Origin: Bacteroidales bacterium | GTDB taxonomy: Bacteria; Bacteroidota; Bacteroidia; Bacteroidales; F082 | Assembly (NCBI GenBank): GCA_016281295.1 | Contig: JAEEII010000131.1 | Location: 1-13,797, forward strand | DNA length: 13,797 nucleotides | Direction: 5' to 3' | Shown: piece after piece, positions 13,585 through 13,797 of the stretch | Numbering within the stretch: the stretch's first letter is position 1 | How the letters are laid out: each line of letters opens with the position of its first letter | Program-made: the position numbers and the translations under genes | Notes under the pieces: generated by a model | Told to the model about the DNA's origin: nothing | Databases searched by the model: none | What the model saw: the letters and a program-made list of their open reading frames with translations, nothing else

Positions 13585-13797
13585 AGAAGCAGTATCAAGC
13601 AGTTACGGCAGCAGAAGCTGTCAAAGTCATTAAGTCGGGAGACCATGTTCACATCAGTTCCGTCTCCAACGTACCCCAGTGTTTAGTGAAAGCCCTGTGC
13701 GAGCGAGGCCGCGCCGGTGAGTTGAAAAACGTTTACATCCATCACCTTCATACCGAAGGGGCGGCACCATACGTCAACCCCGAATTTGAAGGCATAT
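13581..13797 (+). CDS. Acetyl-CoA hydrolase/CoA-transferase family protein, 5' part
   Basis: The first 72 codons of a cytoplasmic CoA-transferase; the frame is open at the window edge. The visible part has the family N-terminus: TAAEAVKVIKSGDHVHIS, a PQCLVKALCERG helix, then NVYIHHLHTEGAAPYV and PEFEG. This resembles the acetyl-CoA hydrolase/4-hydroxybutyrate CoA-transferase group used by anaerobes to exchange CoA among acetate, succinate, propionate, butyrate or 4-hydroxybutyrate. The catalytic Glu and substrate-determining regions lie beyond the window, so the exact substrate cannot be called. Expression should be controlled by cobalamin riboswitch 3 upstream. ATG 13581 is the first start giving the family N-terminus. 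Confidence 0.85.
   Translation, partial: MKKQYQAVTAAEAVKVIKSGDHVHISSVSNVPQCLVKALCERGRAGELKNVYIHHLHTEGAAPYVNPEFEGI

Overview
The window looks like chromosomal DNA from a member of the Bacteroidota, probably order Bacteroidales. Four things point there. Promoter -7 elements follow the TAnnTTTG form typical of this phylum. Genes lack clear Shine-Dalgarno sequences. Two genes begin with lipoprotein signal peptides of Bacteroidota type. One large secreted protein ends in a type IX secretion (T9SS) sorting domain. Coding sequence is moderately GC-rich with AT-rich spacers. I see no insertion sequence, phage gene, CRISPR array or attachment site.

Layout. (1) 229-6248, plus strand: a tight four-gene run of an imelysin-like lipoprotein, a di-heme oxidoreductase lipoprotein, a fused CcsBA cytochrome c synthase and a His-rich cation-diffusion-facilitator transporter. 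The run reads as a metal (probably iron) handling unit that brings its own heme-attachment enzyme. (2) 6263-9677: a -7 element, a complete cobalamin riboswitch and a 1068-residue T9SS cargo protein with a beta-helix, three Ig/cadherin-like repeats and a DUF4465-like domain. (3) 9725-9878: tRNA-Lys(CTT) with its own promoter and an intrinsic terminator. (4) 9913-11873: a second, apparently decayed copy of the riboswitch upstream of a MarC-family membrane protein and a short AspT/YidE-type transporter. (5) 13218-11839, minus strand: a DUF486 membrane protein, a Bcp/PrxQ peroxiredoxin and an SSAT-like GNAT acetyltransferase, convergent with and overlapping the transporter gene. (6) 13271-13797: a third, canonical cobalamin riboswitch with a long leader and hairpin, ahead of the 5' end of an acetyl-CoA hydrolase/CoA-transferase gene cut by the window edge.

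The unifying theme is cobalamin. Three promoter-plus-aptamer units of the same design lie within 7.2 kb, and two are near-identical over their first 86 bases. None sits in front of a classical cobalamin biosynthesis or BtuB gene. The intact ones govern a probable cell-surface protein and a fermentation CoA-transferase. The best candidates for new biology are the T9SS/DUF4465 protein as a surface corrinoid-acquisition factor, and the CoA-transferase as part of a B12-gated switch between fermentation branches. The middle riboswitch looks like a molecular fossil. All functional calls are from reading the sequence and recalled family knowledge; no searches were run.
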